From NCBI GenBank assembly GCA_031292035.1, contig JARLHX010000228.1, positions 1-53,440 on the forward strand: a stretch of 53,440 bases of DNA, in the 5' to 3' direction. This stretch comes from Negativicutes bacterium. GTDB taxonomy: Bacteria; Bacillota_C; Negativicutes; Sporomusales_B; JARLHX01. Both the position numbers and the translations under genes were made by a program. Position 1 is the first letter of the stretch. Every line of letters starts with the position of its first letter. The notes below the pieces were generated by a model. The model was not told the DNA's origin. It was given only the letters and a program-made list of their open reading frames with translations, and did not search any database. Below, one piece after another: positions 1 to 7,367 of this stretch.

Positions 1-275
1 CCGACCAAGTACTGGCCTGGCCGAGTGCTGAAATCGCGGTTATGGGACCGGCCGGCGCGGCCAACATCATCTTCCGTGGCGACCCGGAAGTGAAAGAAAA
101 GACCGCAAAATACATCGAAGACTTCGCCACACCGTACAAAGCGGCTGAGCGGGGCTTTGTCGATCAGGTCATCGAACCGTCCGAAACCCGGCCGAGAATC
201 ATCACCGCCCTTTCCATGCTGGCCACCAAACGCGAGACACGGCCGACCAAAAAACACGGCAACATCCCGCTGTAA
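1..275 (+). CDS. mmdA: Methylmalonyl-CoA decarboxylase alpha subunit (carboxyltransferase), 3' end only
   Basis: The reading frame is open from the window edge (first full codon at base 3) to a TAA at 273-275, giving about 90 C-terminal residues. The stretch MGPAGAANIIFRG followed by KAAERGFVDQVIEP and TKKHGNIPL is typical of the C-terminus of acyl-CoA carboxyltransferase alpha subunits (MmdA/PccB family). In the complex this cytoplasmic subunit moves the carboxyl group of (S)-methylmalonyl-CoA to the biotin carrier; the membrane subunit then releases CO2 and exports Na+. The following genes (beta, delta, biotin carrier) support the methylmalonyl-CoA or a close acyl-CoA decarboxylase assignment. 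Glutaconyl-CoA decarboxylase or a carboxylase cannot be fully excluded from the C-terminus alone. Confidence 0.85.
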   Translation, partial: DQVLAWPSAEIAVMGPAGAANIIFRGDPEVKEKTAKYIEDFATPYKAAERGFVDQVIEPSETRPRIITALSMLATKRETRPTKKHGNIPL

Positions 276-305
276 GACGAAGTAGAACGAAAGGAGAAAG
301 TGAAA

Positions 306-482
306 ATGAATATCGTACCAATGACAGTTCCGGATACCCTAGAAGGCGCCGTCATTCTCAGCATCGTCGACTTCTTTCTCAGTATCGTGCTTATTTACGG
401 CATTAGCTTTATATTAATGCTTTTCCCGTACCTTAACAAATTGGGCTCCATCTCTGACGAAAGCCTTAAGGGCGGGCACTAA
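306..482 (+). CDS. Small single-span membrane protein of the decarboxylase operon (OadG/MmdD-like anchor, tentative)
   Basis: A 58-residue protein with one hydrophobic segment (about residues 11-36) and a short polar tail ending in KGGH. A GTG at 300 is too close to the AAGGAG at 291-296; the ATG at 306 has 9 nt spacing and is preferred. It lies between mmdA and the beta subunit, where small gamma/delta membrane subunits occur in Na+-pump decarboxylases. The topology (short N-terminus, one helix, cytoplasmic tail) resembles the anchor part of OadG, but it lacks the C-terminal domain. Likely role, by inference: tethering the carboxyltransferase to the pump. Sequence alone does not prove the family. 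Confidence 0.7.
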   Translation: MNIVPMTVPDTLEGAVILSIVDFFLSIVLIYGISFILMLFPYLNKLGSISDESLKGGH

Positions 483-529
483 GCTAACACTACGCATAAT
501 CAATTACAACAATGGAAGGAAGGCATGCA

Positions 530-1663
530 ATGATTGAGCAATTTTTAGGCCTCCTGGTATCACTTTTGGATCAGACAGGCTTAATGTCTATCACCGCTGG
601 CAACATCCTTATGATGGCTGTTGGCGCCGTACTGATTTGGCTGGCACTTACCAAGAAATACGAGCCATTCTTGCTTCTTGGCATCGGCTTTGCCTGTATC
701 GTCTCCAACGTCCCGGGTTCTGACCTCACCGCGCCGGGCGGACTCTTCTACTATGCATTCCGTGGCGTTGAACTTGTTATCATCCCGCCACTGATCTTCT
801 TGGGCGTCGGTGCAATGACCGACTTCGGACCGATGATTTCGCGGCCTAGCCTGATGGTTCTGGGTGCTGGCGCTCATGCCGGTATCTTCATCGCCATCGT
901 ATTGGCTAAAATGACTGGCATGTTTACCATCGCCGAAGCTGGCGCGATCGGCATCATCGGCGGCGCTGACGGCCCGATGGCCATCTTCGTCACCATGAAA
1001 CTCGCCCCGCATCTTCTGCCGCAGATCGCGGTTGCCGCTTACTCCTACATGGCGCTGATGCCGCTAATTCAGCCGCCTGTCATGAGACTACTCACTTCCA
1101 AGGCCGAACGGTCGATCATGATGACTCAGGTTCGTCCGGTAACCCGCCTGGAAAGAATCGTTTTCCCCTTTGTTATTGCGATTATCGTTAACCTCCTGCT
1201 GCCGCCGGTAGCTCCGCTGATCACCATGCTCATGCTGGGCAACATGCTGCGCGAAGTTCTCATGGTTGAACGTTTGGCCAACACTGCGGCCAACGAAATC
1301 ATGAACATCATCACCATCACCCTTACCGTTGCTGTCGGCTCAACGATGGCAGCTGATCGTTTCCTCACTTTCACTACTCTTGTTATCGTTGGTCTTGGCC
1401 TCATCGCCTTCCTTGGCGGTACTGCCTCGGGCGTTATCACTGCTAAAATCATGAACCTGTTCCTCAAAGAAAAAATCAACCCACTACTCGGATCAGCCGG
1501 TATCGCTTCGGTGCCGATCGCTGCCCGCGTAGCCCATGTTGTGGCTCTCAAGGAAAACCCTTATAACTTCCTGATCATGCACGCCATGGGACCCAACCTG
1601 GCCGGGGTATTTGGCACCGCTATCTCCGGCGGTATCATGCTGGCACTCCTCGGCGTCAAGTAA
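530..1663 (+). CDS. mmdB: Na+-pumping decarboxylase beta subunit (OadB/MmdB/GcdB family)
   Basis: A 377-residue polytopic membrane protein and the catalytic pump of the complex: it decarboxylates carboxybiotin and exports Na+. Diagnostic segments are GIIGGADGPMAIF (about residues 142-154, containing the family's key membrane aspartate), NPLLGSAGIASVPIAARV (about 317-334) and the C-terminal HAMGPNLAGVFGTAISGG. Length fits MmdB/GcdB. An upstream in-frame ATG at 512 overlaps the ribosome binding site; the ATG at 530 sits 6 nt after GGAAGG (518-523) and is preferred. It is co-directional with mmdA and the small membrane gene. A second, divergent copy is at 9023-10180. Confidence 0.93.
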   Translation: MIEQFLGLLVSLLDQTGLMSITAGNILMMAVGAVLIWLALTKKYEPFLLLGIGFACIVSNVPGSDLTAPGGLFYYAFRGVELVIIPPLIFLGVGAMTDFGPMISRPSLMVLGAGAHAGIFIAIVLAKMTGMFTIAEAGAIGIIGGADGPMAIFVTMKLAPHLLPQIAVAAYSYMALMPLIQPPVMRLLTSKAERSIMMTQVRPVTRLERIVFPFVIAIIVNLLLPPVAPLITMLMLGNMLREVLMVERLANTAANEIMNIITITLTVAVGSTMAADRFLTFTTLVIVGLGLIAFLGGTASGVITAKIMNLFLKEKINPLLGSAGIASVPIAARVAHVVALKENPYNFLIMHAMGPNLAGVFGTAISGGIMLALLGVK

Positions 1664-1684
1664 AAGACGAGGGGGCGACGAAAT

Positions 1685-2296
1685 ATGTTGACCAAATCGC
1701 CAAAAACGCCCTGGATAGGGCAAGAACACAGCCCGGAAGTGGCGAGTACAGCTTATGTGTCTGAGAGCGCCAGCGTGATCGGCCCGGTGACAATCGACGA
1801 ACACGTTATGGTCAGCCCGGGAGCAAGCATCCGCGGTGACGAAGGCGGCAGGATCTACATCGGCAAGAAAACCAATGTCCAGGACAATGTCGTCATGCAT
1901 GGCCTGAAGGAACAAAGTGTCATTGTAAATGACGAAAAGTATTCGATCTATATCGCAGAGGAAGTCTCTTGCGCTCATGCCTGCATAATTCACGGTCCGG
2001 CCTTTATTGGGAAGAATACCTTCATCGGGTTCGGCTCAGTACTGCATTCGGTCAAGGTAGGCAAGAACTGCTATATCGGGCATGGCGCTAAGCTGATCCA
2101 GGTCGACATTCCGGATGGCAAATATGTTCCTCACGGCGCGCTAATCCATACCCCGCAAGCGGTGGAAGATCTGCCGAATGTGTCGGACAAAGGGAACCAT
2201 ATTATCCGCTTCAACCCGGAAGTGGTGGAAGTCAACTCAGAATTAGCCGAAGGCTATAACGAGCAGCAGAAAAAGAGCGGCAAGCGAGGCGCATAG
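1685..2296 (+). CDS. Gamma-class carbonic anhydrase (Cam-like, left-handed beta-helix)
   Basis: A 203-residue hexapeptide-repeat protein. It aligns by eye with Cam, the archaeal gamma-carbonic anhydrase, better than with generic YrdA-type proteins. The three metal ligands correspond to H72 (VVMHGL), H98 and H103 (SCAHACIIHGP); catalytic-site companions R50, D52, Q66 and D67 are also present, as is the C-terminal helix (VVEVNSELAEGYNE). The acidic loop after H72 is shorter than in Cam. No signal peptide is seen, so it should be cytoplasmic, where it could hydrate the CO2 released by the decarboxylase. It sits 21 nt after mmdB and 1 nt before the next gene, hence in the same operon. CO2/bicarbonate catalysis is inferred, not shown. 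Confidence 0.82.
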   Translation: MLTKSPKTPWIGQEHSPEVASTAYVSESASVIGPVTIDEHVMVSPGASIRGDEGGRIYIGKKTNVQDNVVMHGLKEQSVIVNDEKYSIYIAEEVSCAHACIIHGPAFIGKNTFIGFGSVLHSVKVGKNCYIGHGAKLIQVDIPDGKYVPHGALIHTPQAVEDLPNVSDKGNHIIRFNPEVVEVNSELAEGYNEQQKKSGKRGA

Positions 2297-2297
2297 A

Positions 2298-2447
2298 ATG
2301 AACGAAACGGCATTTGTTATGGGAACGGTTGTGGCTATCGGCTACTACCTCTACACCGTGCGCAAGCAACGGGCTGCCGCCAGAAACCAGAGCAATACAG
2401 AGCAAGATACGACCCCAAACCATCCGAAAGGGGGAGACAACCTATGA
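2298..2447 (+). CDS. 49-residue single-span membrane protein
   Basis: ATG at 2298, stop TGA at 2445-2447. The stop overlaps the ATG of the delta-subunit gene (ATGA at 2444-2447), a classic translational-coupling arrangement that strongly argues for a real gene. A GAGG (2286-2289) lies 8 nt upstream of the start. Residues about 5-20 form a short hydrophobic helix (AFVMGTVVAIGYYLYT), followed by a basic stretch (VRKQRAAARNQ) and a polar tail. The positive-inside rule predicts a cytoplasmic C-terminus. No family is recognised. Position suggests an accessory or assembly subunit of the decarboxylase. Confidence 0.7.
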   Translation: MNETAFVMGTVVAIGYYLYTVRKQRAAARNQSNTEQDTTPNHPKGGDNL

Positions 2448-2722
2448 CATGGCTAGTACTTCTGATATTGGCAGCCATTGTATTATTCCTCTTCATGCGG
2501 AAAAAGTCGGTAGAGGAAACCGCGCATCCAGCTCCCCAGCTTGAGGTAAGCGGAGCGCCGGATCAGGCAGTGGCAACAGGAGACGACGAGCTCATGGCGC
2601 TGATTGCTGCGGCGATTGCCGAATACGAAGGCAGCGGTTCATTCCAAGTGGTAAGCATCCGACCGAGTGGTCGCAGCTGGGCGTTTACCGGCCGTCAGGA
2701 ACTGATGCACGGCCGACTGTAA
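2444..2722 (+). CDS. mmdD: Methylmalonyl-CoA decarboxylase delta subunit (OadG-like)
   Basis: A 92-residue protein: one N-terminal transmembrane helix (about residues 2-18), a basic RKKS stop-transfer, a variable linker, then a helix (DELMALIAAAIAEYEG) and a conserved-looking tail, SWAFTGRQELMHGRL. This layout matches MmdD/OadG-type subunits, which anchor and assemble the carboxyltransferase, biotin carrier and beta subunit. The start overlaps the previous stop (ATGA), and a GGGGGA ribosome binding site lies just upstream. The C-terminal half closely resembles the anchor-less protein at 8308-8532, mirroring the delta/epsilon relationship known from Veillonella. Confidence 0.8.
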   Translation: MTWLVLLILAAIVLFLFMRKKSVEETAHPAPQLEVSGAPDQAVATGDDELMALIAAAIAEYEGSGSFQVVSIRPSGRSWAFTGRQELMHGRL

Positions 2723-2752
2723 AAACAATAGAAACGACGAGGAGGATGTACT

Positions 2753-3157
2753 ATGGCAAGTTATACCATTACTGTAAATGGCAAATCCTATGATGTTATC
2801 GTAGAGAAAAAAAGCGGCGCTGCCGCACCGGCCGCTGCCGCGGCTCCTGTCGCTGCTCCCGCTCCGGCCGCAGCTCCTGCTGCACCGGCTCCGAAAGCTG
2901 CAGCTCCCGCACCTGCTCCGAAAGCCGCTCCTGCCGCCGGCGGCGCTGGCACCATCAGCGCACCGATGCCTGGCAAAATCATCGCTGTTAAAGTCGCTGT
3001 CGGCGACAGCGTGAAAAAAGGCCAGGAAGTCATCGTTGTCGAGGCGATGAAGATGCACAACCCGGTATTGGCTGCTGGCGACGGCGTAGTCAAAGAGATT
3101 TATGTCAAGCCCGGCGACCCCATCCAAACCGGTACCCCCCTGATTCTGATCGGGTAA
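2753..3157 (+). CDS. mmdC: Biotin carboxyl carrier subunit of the decarboxylase
   Basis: A 134-residue protein. The N-terminal segment (about 1-20) is followed by a flexible Ala/Pro linker (about 22-63) and a biotinyl domain (about 66-134) with the biotinylation motif EAMKMHNP; the modified lysine is K100. The carrier shuttles the carboxyl group from MmdA to the membrane pump. A strong GAGGAGG lies 8 nt before the ATG. It is the last gene of the first decarboxylase operon; a perfect inverted repeat follows at 3189-3226. A second carrier with a shorter, less repetitive linker is at 8567-8947. Confidence 0.93.
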   Translation: MASYTITVNGKSYDVIVEKKSGAAAPAAAAAPVAAPAPAAAPAAPAPKAAAPAPAPKAAPAAGGAGTISAPMPGKIIAVKVAVGDSVKKGQEVIVVEAMKMHNPVLAAGDGVVKEIYVKPGDPIQTGTPLILIG

Positions 3158-3188
3158 AACAGAATAAGTATAGAATAAGTAGCTGATA

Positions 3189-3226
3189 ACATACGTCAAA
3201 AGTGAGCAATTACTTTTGACGTATGT
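3189..3226 (+). repeat. Perfect 15-bp inverted repeat after mmdC (hairpin)
   Basis: ACATACGTCAAAAGT (3189-3203) and its exact reverse complement (3212-3226) flank an 8-nt loop. It lies between mmdC and the first DASS transporter. Only TT follows the stem, so a classic rho-independent terminator is doubtful; an mRNA-stabilising 3' hairpin, a weak terminator or an operator are alternatives. The stem is A+T-rich compared with the other terminators in the window. A spurious in-frame ATG at 3223 falls in its right arm. Confidence 0.7.
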
Positions 3227-3276
3227 TTGATCAACTCAAAATGTTGCGCCAGTGCAACAATTTGGAGGCAATTGAC

Positions 3277-4746
3277 ATGGCAAAAAACGAGTTTTCTGCG
3301 AAAAAGTTGTTTTTGGTTTTCTTGGGATTGGCTGTAATGCTAGGGATCGCTTTAATGCCCACGCCGGACGGTCTCTCAGTTGCCGGACAGCGGGTTTTGG
3401 CTGTCCTCGCCTTCGCGGTGATTATGTGGGTGACAGAAGCCGTTTCCTATCCATTGAGCGCTGTTGCGATTATCCTGTTTTTGATCATTTTCTTAGGCTT
3501 CGCTCCCGTCAAGGGGGTGACCGGCCCTCTGCTGGGAACAGGTAAGGCTATTCCTGTAGCTCTTGCAGGGTTTATCAATGCCGGTTGGGTGCTTGTTGCC
3601 GCCGGGTTATTTATGGCCGCAGGTATCTTGAGTACGGGTTTAGAAAAGAGAATTGCCCTCAATATTCTGAGGATTGTTGGCACCAAGACCAACGCAATTT
3701 TTGCCGGGATGATTATCGTCATGCTGGTACTGGACTTTCTGATTCCGTCCATTACGGCCAGATCAGCGACAATGACGCCGATCGCGATGGGCCTGATCGC
3801 CGCCTTCGGTGTTGATCCGAAGAGCGTTTTTGCCCGGTCGTTACTGGTTTGCGTAGCTATTTCTTCGTCGATATCCGGTATCGGCGTGCTAACTGCCGGC
3901 GCCCCTAACGCCGTCTTCCTGGGATTTGCTGCGAATACTCTCCACAAGAGTATTACTTGGGGTGAATGGATTATCTATGGGATGCCGTATTGCCTGATTC
4001 TGTCGGTGATATTCTATTTTGTTATCACCCGCATGAACAAGTTTGAATTCAAGGAAATTCCCGGAGGCAAGGCAGCGATCGGTAAAGCCTTGTCCGATAT
4101 CGGCCCGATGACAGACAAAGAAAAGCGTATTTCCTGCATTTTTGCAGTGACAATTTTGCTCTGGGCGACCGAGTCTTTCCACAAGATTGATCCCAACTCT
4201 GTGGCTATTTTGTCGGTTATGCTGATGTTGTCGCCAATCATCGGGGTGGCTAACTGGAAAGAGATGTCCAATCGGGTTGACTGGGGAACCATTCTCCTGT
4301 TTGGCGCAGGCATCTCGCTCGGCGAGTCGCTGCTAAGTTCCGGCGCGGCCATCTGGCTGGCCAAAGCTGCCTTGGGCGGTTTAGGTCTTGGTTCGATGAC
4401 TCCGCCGCTTATGATGACTGTTATTGCAGTTGCCTTGATTGTCATCCGATTTGCGTTCGCCAGCATCACTTCGGCGACTGCAGCTCTTGTGCCGACGGTG
4501 ATGGGATTCTTGATCAGTTTGAATGACGCGAATTTGCCGATGTTTGGCATGACGTTGATTGCCACCTATTGCGTGTACTTTGCCTTTATCCTGCCGGTCA
4601 ACTCGCCGCAGGCCATGATTTCTTACGCAACGAACACGTTTGAGGTGAAGGACATGGCGAAGGTGGGCATTCCGATGACCATTATCGCCCTTGCCCTTCT
4701 GGTGCTGTTCAACTTCACTTACTGGCATTGGCTCGGGTTAGTCTAA
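3277..4746 (+). CDS. DASS-family dicarboxylate/sodium symporter (copy 1)
   Basis: A 489-residue polytopic membrane protein of the divalent anion:Na+ symporter family (CitT/SdcS/INDY type). Visible family marks are EAVSYPLSAVAII near residue 60, a first hairpin motif PSITARSATMTPIAMG, a second hairpin motif FASITSATAALVPT, and LPVNSPQAMISYATNTFEV near the C-terminus. Probable substrate: succinate or another C4-dicarboxylate, inferred from the neighbouring decarboxylase genes. The start at 3277 follows GGAGG (3264-3268) with 8 nt spacing; an upstream ATG at 3223 lies in the inverted repeat and is unlikely. It is closely similar to the gene at 5079-6533. Confidence 0.88.
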   Translation: MAKNEFSAKKLFLVFLGLAVMLGIALMPTPDGLSVAGQRVLAVLAFAVIMWVTEAVSYPLSAVAIILFLIIFLGFAPVKGVTGPLLGTGKAIPVALAGFINAGWVLVAAGLFMAAGILSTGLEKRIALNILRIVGTKTNAIFAGMIIVMLVLDFLIPSITARSATMTPIAMGLIAAFGVDPKSVFARSLLVCVAISSSISGIGVLTAGAPNAVFLGFAANTLHKSITWGEWIIYGMPYCLILSVIFYFVITRMNKFEFKEIPGGKAAIGKALSDIGPMTDKEKRISCIFAVTILLWATESFHKIDPNSVAILSVMLMLSPIIGVANWKEMSNRVDWGTILLFGAGISLGESLLSSGAAIWLAKAALGGLGLGSMTPPLMMTVIAVALIVIRFAFASITSATAALVPTVMGFLISLNDANLPMFGMTLIATYCVYFAFILPVNSPQAMISYATNTFEVKDMAKVGIPMTIIALALLVLFNFTYWHWLGLV

Positions 4747-4756
4747 TTTACTCGAC

Positions 4757-4793
4757 CTACGCAGGATTGCCGAATGGCGGCAATCCTGCGTAG
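4757..4793 (+). terminator. Perfect 16-bp hairpin after DASS copy 1
   Basis: CTACGCAGGATTGCCG (4757-4772) and its exact complement (4778-4793) enclose the loop AATGG. It starts 11 nt after the transporter stop. There is no strong T tract afterwards, so it may act as a terminator or as a 3' stabilising hairpin. Confidence 0.65.
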
Positions 4794-5078
4794 ATATTAC
4801 TGTATGTGATTTATCGGTTTCAGGCAATGTCACCTGTACTGTACTCTTATACCTCCAATATTCGCCGCAAGTTATATGCTAATGTATGCTGACCAGGAAT
4901 TATCCACAGTGACAGGACTCGATTTTAGTGGACGGTTTTTTTGGTGAGTTTTTTCTTTTTGTTGTGGGTAAACTGCTGCGCGTTGTTAAAATATTGAAAT
5001 AACTTGTCGCTGGCGCAGGAAATTTACCCTGAAATATGTAATTATTACTGTGGCGATAATACATAAGGAGGTTTTACA
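4794..5078. other. Intergenic region between the two DASS genes, with an imperfect dyad
   Basis: About 285 nt without a supported gene. It contains T-rich stretches (4935-4960) and an imperfect dyad: GGGTAAA (4966-4972) pairs with TTTACCC (5023-5029), and CTGCGC (4976-4981) with GCGCAG (5013-5018). The dyad ends about 50 nt before the downstream start, so a leader hairpin or regulator site controlling copy 2 is plausible. No convincing sigma-A promoter was identified. Confidence 0.4.
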
Positions 5079-6533
5079 GTGAGCGGAAAAAAACTGATGT
5101 GGATTGTTCTCGGAATCGTCGCGATGCTGGGCATTATTTTCATGCCGCAACTCGCCGGTCTTACAGCCGCCGGTAAGGTCACTCTCGGTGTTTTGGTTTT
5201 CGCGGTTATCATGTGGGTTACCGAGGCCGTATCCTATCCGGTAAGTGCAGTTGCAATCATTGCTTTCTTGTGTGTATTCTTAGGCTTTGCTCCGGCAGAG
5301 GGAGTTAGCGGACCGATGCTGGGAACCGGTAGAGCCATTCCCTTGGCGCTGAGCGGTTTCACCAACTCCGGCTGGGTGCTGGTTGCGGCAGGCCTCTTTA
5401 TGGCTGCCGGTATCTTGTCCACCGGTTTGGAAAAGCGGATCGCTCTCAACATTTTGAAGATCGTCGGCACTAAGGTTAATGCAATTTTTGCCGGGATGAT
5501 CATCGTCATGTTGCTCTTAGGGTTCCTGATTCCGTCGATTACCGCCCGGTCGGCCACTATGACGCCGATCGCGATGGGTCTGATCGCCGCTTTCGGGGTT
5601 GAATTGAAAAGTGTATTTGGCCGGATGATGTTGGTTTGTGTGGCCATTTCGTCCTCGATCTCCGGCATTCTCCTGCTGACTTCCGGTGCACCTAACCCGG
5701 TGGCAGTGGCTTTTATTGAGAAATCCTTCAAGCACACCATTTCCTGGGGCGACTGGTTTCTGTACGGCGCTCCATACTCGCTGATCCTGGCGGTAATTTT
5801 CTACTTCATCATCACCAGGATGAACAAGTTCGAGTTTACCGAAGTTCCCGGCGGTCGGGAAATTATCAGTAAATCCCTGGCCGACCTCGGGCCGATGAGC
5901 GAGAGAGAAAAGCGGATCTCGATTATTTTCGCCATCACCATTTTGCTGTGGATGACGGAAAGTTTCCATAAAATCGACGCTAATACGACAGCCATCCTGT
6001 CAGTACTGATGATGCTGTGGCCCGGGCTTGGCATCGGCGACTGGAAGACACTGGCCGGTCGAGTCGACTGGGGTACCATCCTGCTGTTTGGCGCCGGAAT
6101 TTCGCTGGGCGAAATCCTGCTGAAAACCGGTGCGGCCCTATGGCTGGCCAAAGCCGCCCTGGGCGGACTGGGTCTGGGCGCCATGCCTGCCGCGCTTATG
6201 ATGATGGTTATCTCCATCGCCCTGGTCATCATCCGCTTTGCCTTCGCCAGCATTACATCGGCGACGGCAGCTCTGGTGCCCACGGTTATCGGATTCCTGA
6301 TGAGTTTGAACAACCCCAGCCTGCCGATGTGGGGCATGACATTCATCTCGACCCTGTGCGTTTATATTGCCTTTATGCTGCCGGTCAACTCGCCGCAGGC
6401 GATGATCGCTTATGCCACCAATACCTTTGAAGTCAAAGACATGGTCAAAATCGGCATTCCGACGACCATTGCCTCCATACTGCTGCTGGTGCTGTTCACC
6501 TACACATACTGGCATTGGATGGCCTTGCTCTAA
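5079..6533 (+). CDS. DASS-family dicarboxylate/sodium symporter (copy 2)
   Basis: A 484-residue paralogue of the transporter at 3277-4746 with the same order of motifs: EAVSYPVSAVAII, PSITARSATMTPIAMG, FASITSATAALVPT, and LPVNSPQAMIAYATNTFEV. Differences are spread along the length and concentrated at the N-terminus and in the loop LTSGAPNPVAVAFIEKS, pointing to an old tandem duplication with possible substrate divergence. It starts with GTG after AAGGAGG (5066-5072). The long intergenic gap and separate terminator suggest it is regulated apart from copy 1. Confidence 0.88.
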   Translation: MSGKKLMWIVLGIVAMLGIIFMPQLAGLTAAGKVTLGVLVFAVIMWVTEAVSYPVSAVAIIAFLCVFLGFAPAEGVSGPMLGTGRAIPLALSGFTNSGWVLVAAGLFMAAGILSTGLEKRIALNILKIVGTKVNAIFAGMIIVMLLLGFLIPSITARSATMTPIAMGLIAAFGVELKSVFGRMMLVCVAISSSISGILLLTSGAPNPVAVAFIEKSFKHTISWGDWFLYGAPYSLILAVIFYFIITRMNKFEFTEVPGGREIISKSLADLGPMSEREKRISIIFAITILLWMTESFHKIDANTTAILSVLMMLWPGLGIGDWKTLAGRVDWGTILLFGAGISLGEILLKTGAALWLAKAALGGLGLGAMPAALMMMVISIALVIIRFAFASITSATAALVPTVIGFLMSLNNPSLPMWGMTFISTLCVYIAFMLPVNSPQAMIAYATNTFEVKDMVKIGIPTTIASILLLVLFTYTYWHWMALL

Positions 6534-6549
6534 TCAACGGAACAAAAAA

Positions 6550-6587
6550 GGGCTGCTGATGAAAATCGGCAGCCCAACCTTTTTTTA
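6550..6587. terminator. Bidirectional rho-independent terminator
   Basis: An 11-bp stem (GGGCTGCTGAT, 6550-6560, with 6565-6575, one G-U pair) and loop GAAA, followed by AACC and seven Ts on the plus strand. A run of six As just upstream gives a T tract on the minus strand, so it can also end the convergent JAB-domain gene. Confidence 0.85.
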
Positions 6588-6597
6588 ACAAAACGTG

Positions 6598-7170
6598 CTA
6601 ATTGGGAATATAGGCTGAGTTTTGGCGGGGGCGGACGATCGAATGATAACCGGCCGCGGTGATGATCAAATGGTCGGTGAGGCTGACGCCCCGGAGCTCG
6701 AGTCTGGCAGTCAGACCGTGAGTATAGTGCACATCTTCCAGAGAGGGGTAGGTGGTGCCCCGAGGATGATTATGGGTGACTATTACCCGGTCAATACTAT
6801 TTTCCTGGCAATGGGTAACGATCCGTTCGACCTGTGGCAGGCGCACATAGCCGTCCGCGGCGTCAGTGCACATGATCTCACCGACCAGGTAATTCTCCCG
6901 GTTCAGGAGCAGTAGGATGAGGTGTTCGACAGGACTGCCGGCGATGCGGGGAGCGACATGGCGGAAGGCTGCAGCAGGGGAATCGATGCGAATGGCCTCT
7001 GTGGCGGCTTGGTAGTCTATATTCGCCGCCTCAGGGTAATCATTCATGACGGCGCTCCAGGAGGGGACGGTTGATGGATGGTGACAGCGGCTGGCGATGG
7101 CCGCCAGGGCGGTCAGGTAGATGAGACTGAATAGGATGACCTGACTGAGGGCAGAAATAGCTTCAAGCAT
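6598..7170 (-). CDS. Membrane-anchored RadC-like JAB-domain protein
   Basis: A 190-residue protein. A hydrophobic N-terminal segment (LSQVILFSLIYLTALAAIA) is followed by a JAB/MPN domain. The metal-binding signature THNHPRGTTYPSLEDV (HxHP, then S and D) and the tail VSLTDHLIITAAGYHSI are typical of RadC C-terminal domains. It lacks the helix-hairpin-helix half found in full RadC (compare 18037-18738). The ATG at 7168-7170 with GGAAG upstream is preferred over a TTG five codons earlier. The RadC JAB function is unknown in general; here the membrane anchor is unusual. It is convergent with DASS copy 2 and divergent from the PH-like gene. Confidence 0.75.
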   Translation of the reverse strand: MLEAISALSQVILFSLIYLTALAAIASRCHHPSTVPSWSAVMNDYPEAANIDYQAATEAIRIDSPAAAFRHVAPRIAGSPVEHLILLLLNRENYLVGEIMCTDAADGYVRLPQVERIVTHCQENSIDRVIVTHNHPRGTTYPSLEDVHYTHGLTARLELRGVSLTDHLIITAAGYHSIVRPRQNSAYIPN

Positions 7171-7367
7171 GCTTGCCACTTCCAATTCGCTTATTTCGCA
7201 CAGAACGTGCTTTGCTTATAGTGCCTGTTTGCGGTAAAAATGATTCACCGCAAAACAGCTCAGCCGCGACAGCGTTAGGGTAAGCCCTCCTGCTCATAGA
7301 CTCAGGCGAAAAAGTGTAGGTTATTGCAGGCGAAAGTTGCCACCACAGATGGCGTAGAGGTGATGAA
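7171..7367. other. Divergent intergenic region with a hairpin
   Basis: This gap between the minus-strand JAB gene and the plus-strand PH-like gene holds an inverted repeat: CTGTTTGCGGT (7225-7235) with ACCGCAAAACAG (7247-7258), one bulged base, loop of 11 nt. It could be an operator for the divergent pair or a leader hairpin. I could not match the region to a known riboswitch. Confidence 0.4.

Noticed and set aside
3223..3276. Upstream in-frame ATG extending the first DASS protein by 18 residues
   Set aside because: It lies in the right arm of a hairpin, lacks a ribosome binding site, and the internal ATG at 3277 has a well-spaced GGAGG.
5013..5029. GCAGGAAAT upstream of DASS copy 2 as another sigma-H -35
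   Set aside because: No RnnGAAT-like sequence at 11-12 nt; the only GAAA is 5 nt away. The sequence is better explained as part of the dyad.
7186..7367. Riboswitch in the divergent intergenic region
   Set aside because: The hairpin is clear, but no conserved core of a known riboswitch class could be recognised.
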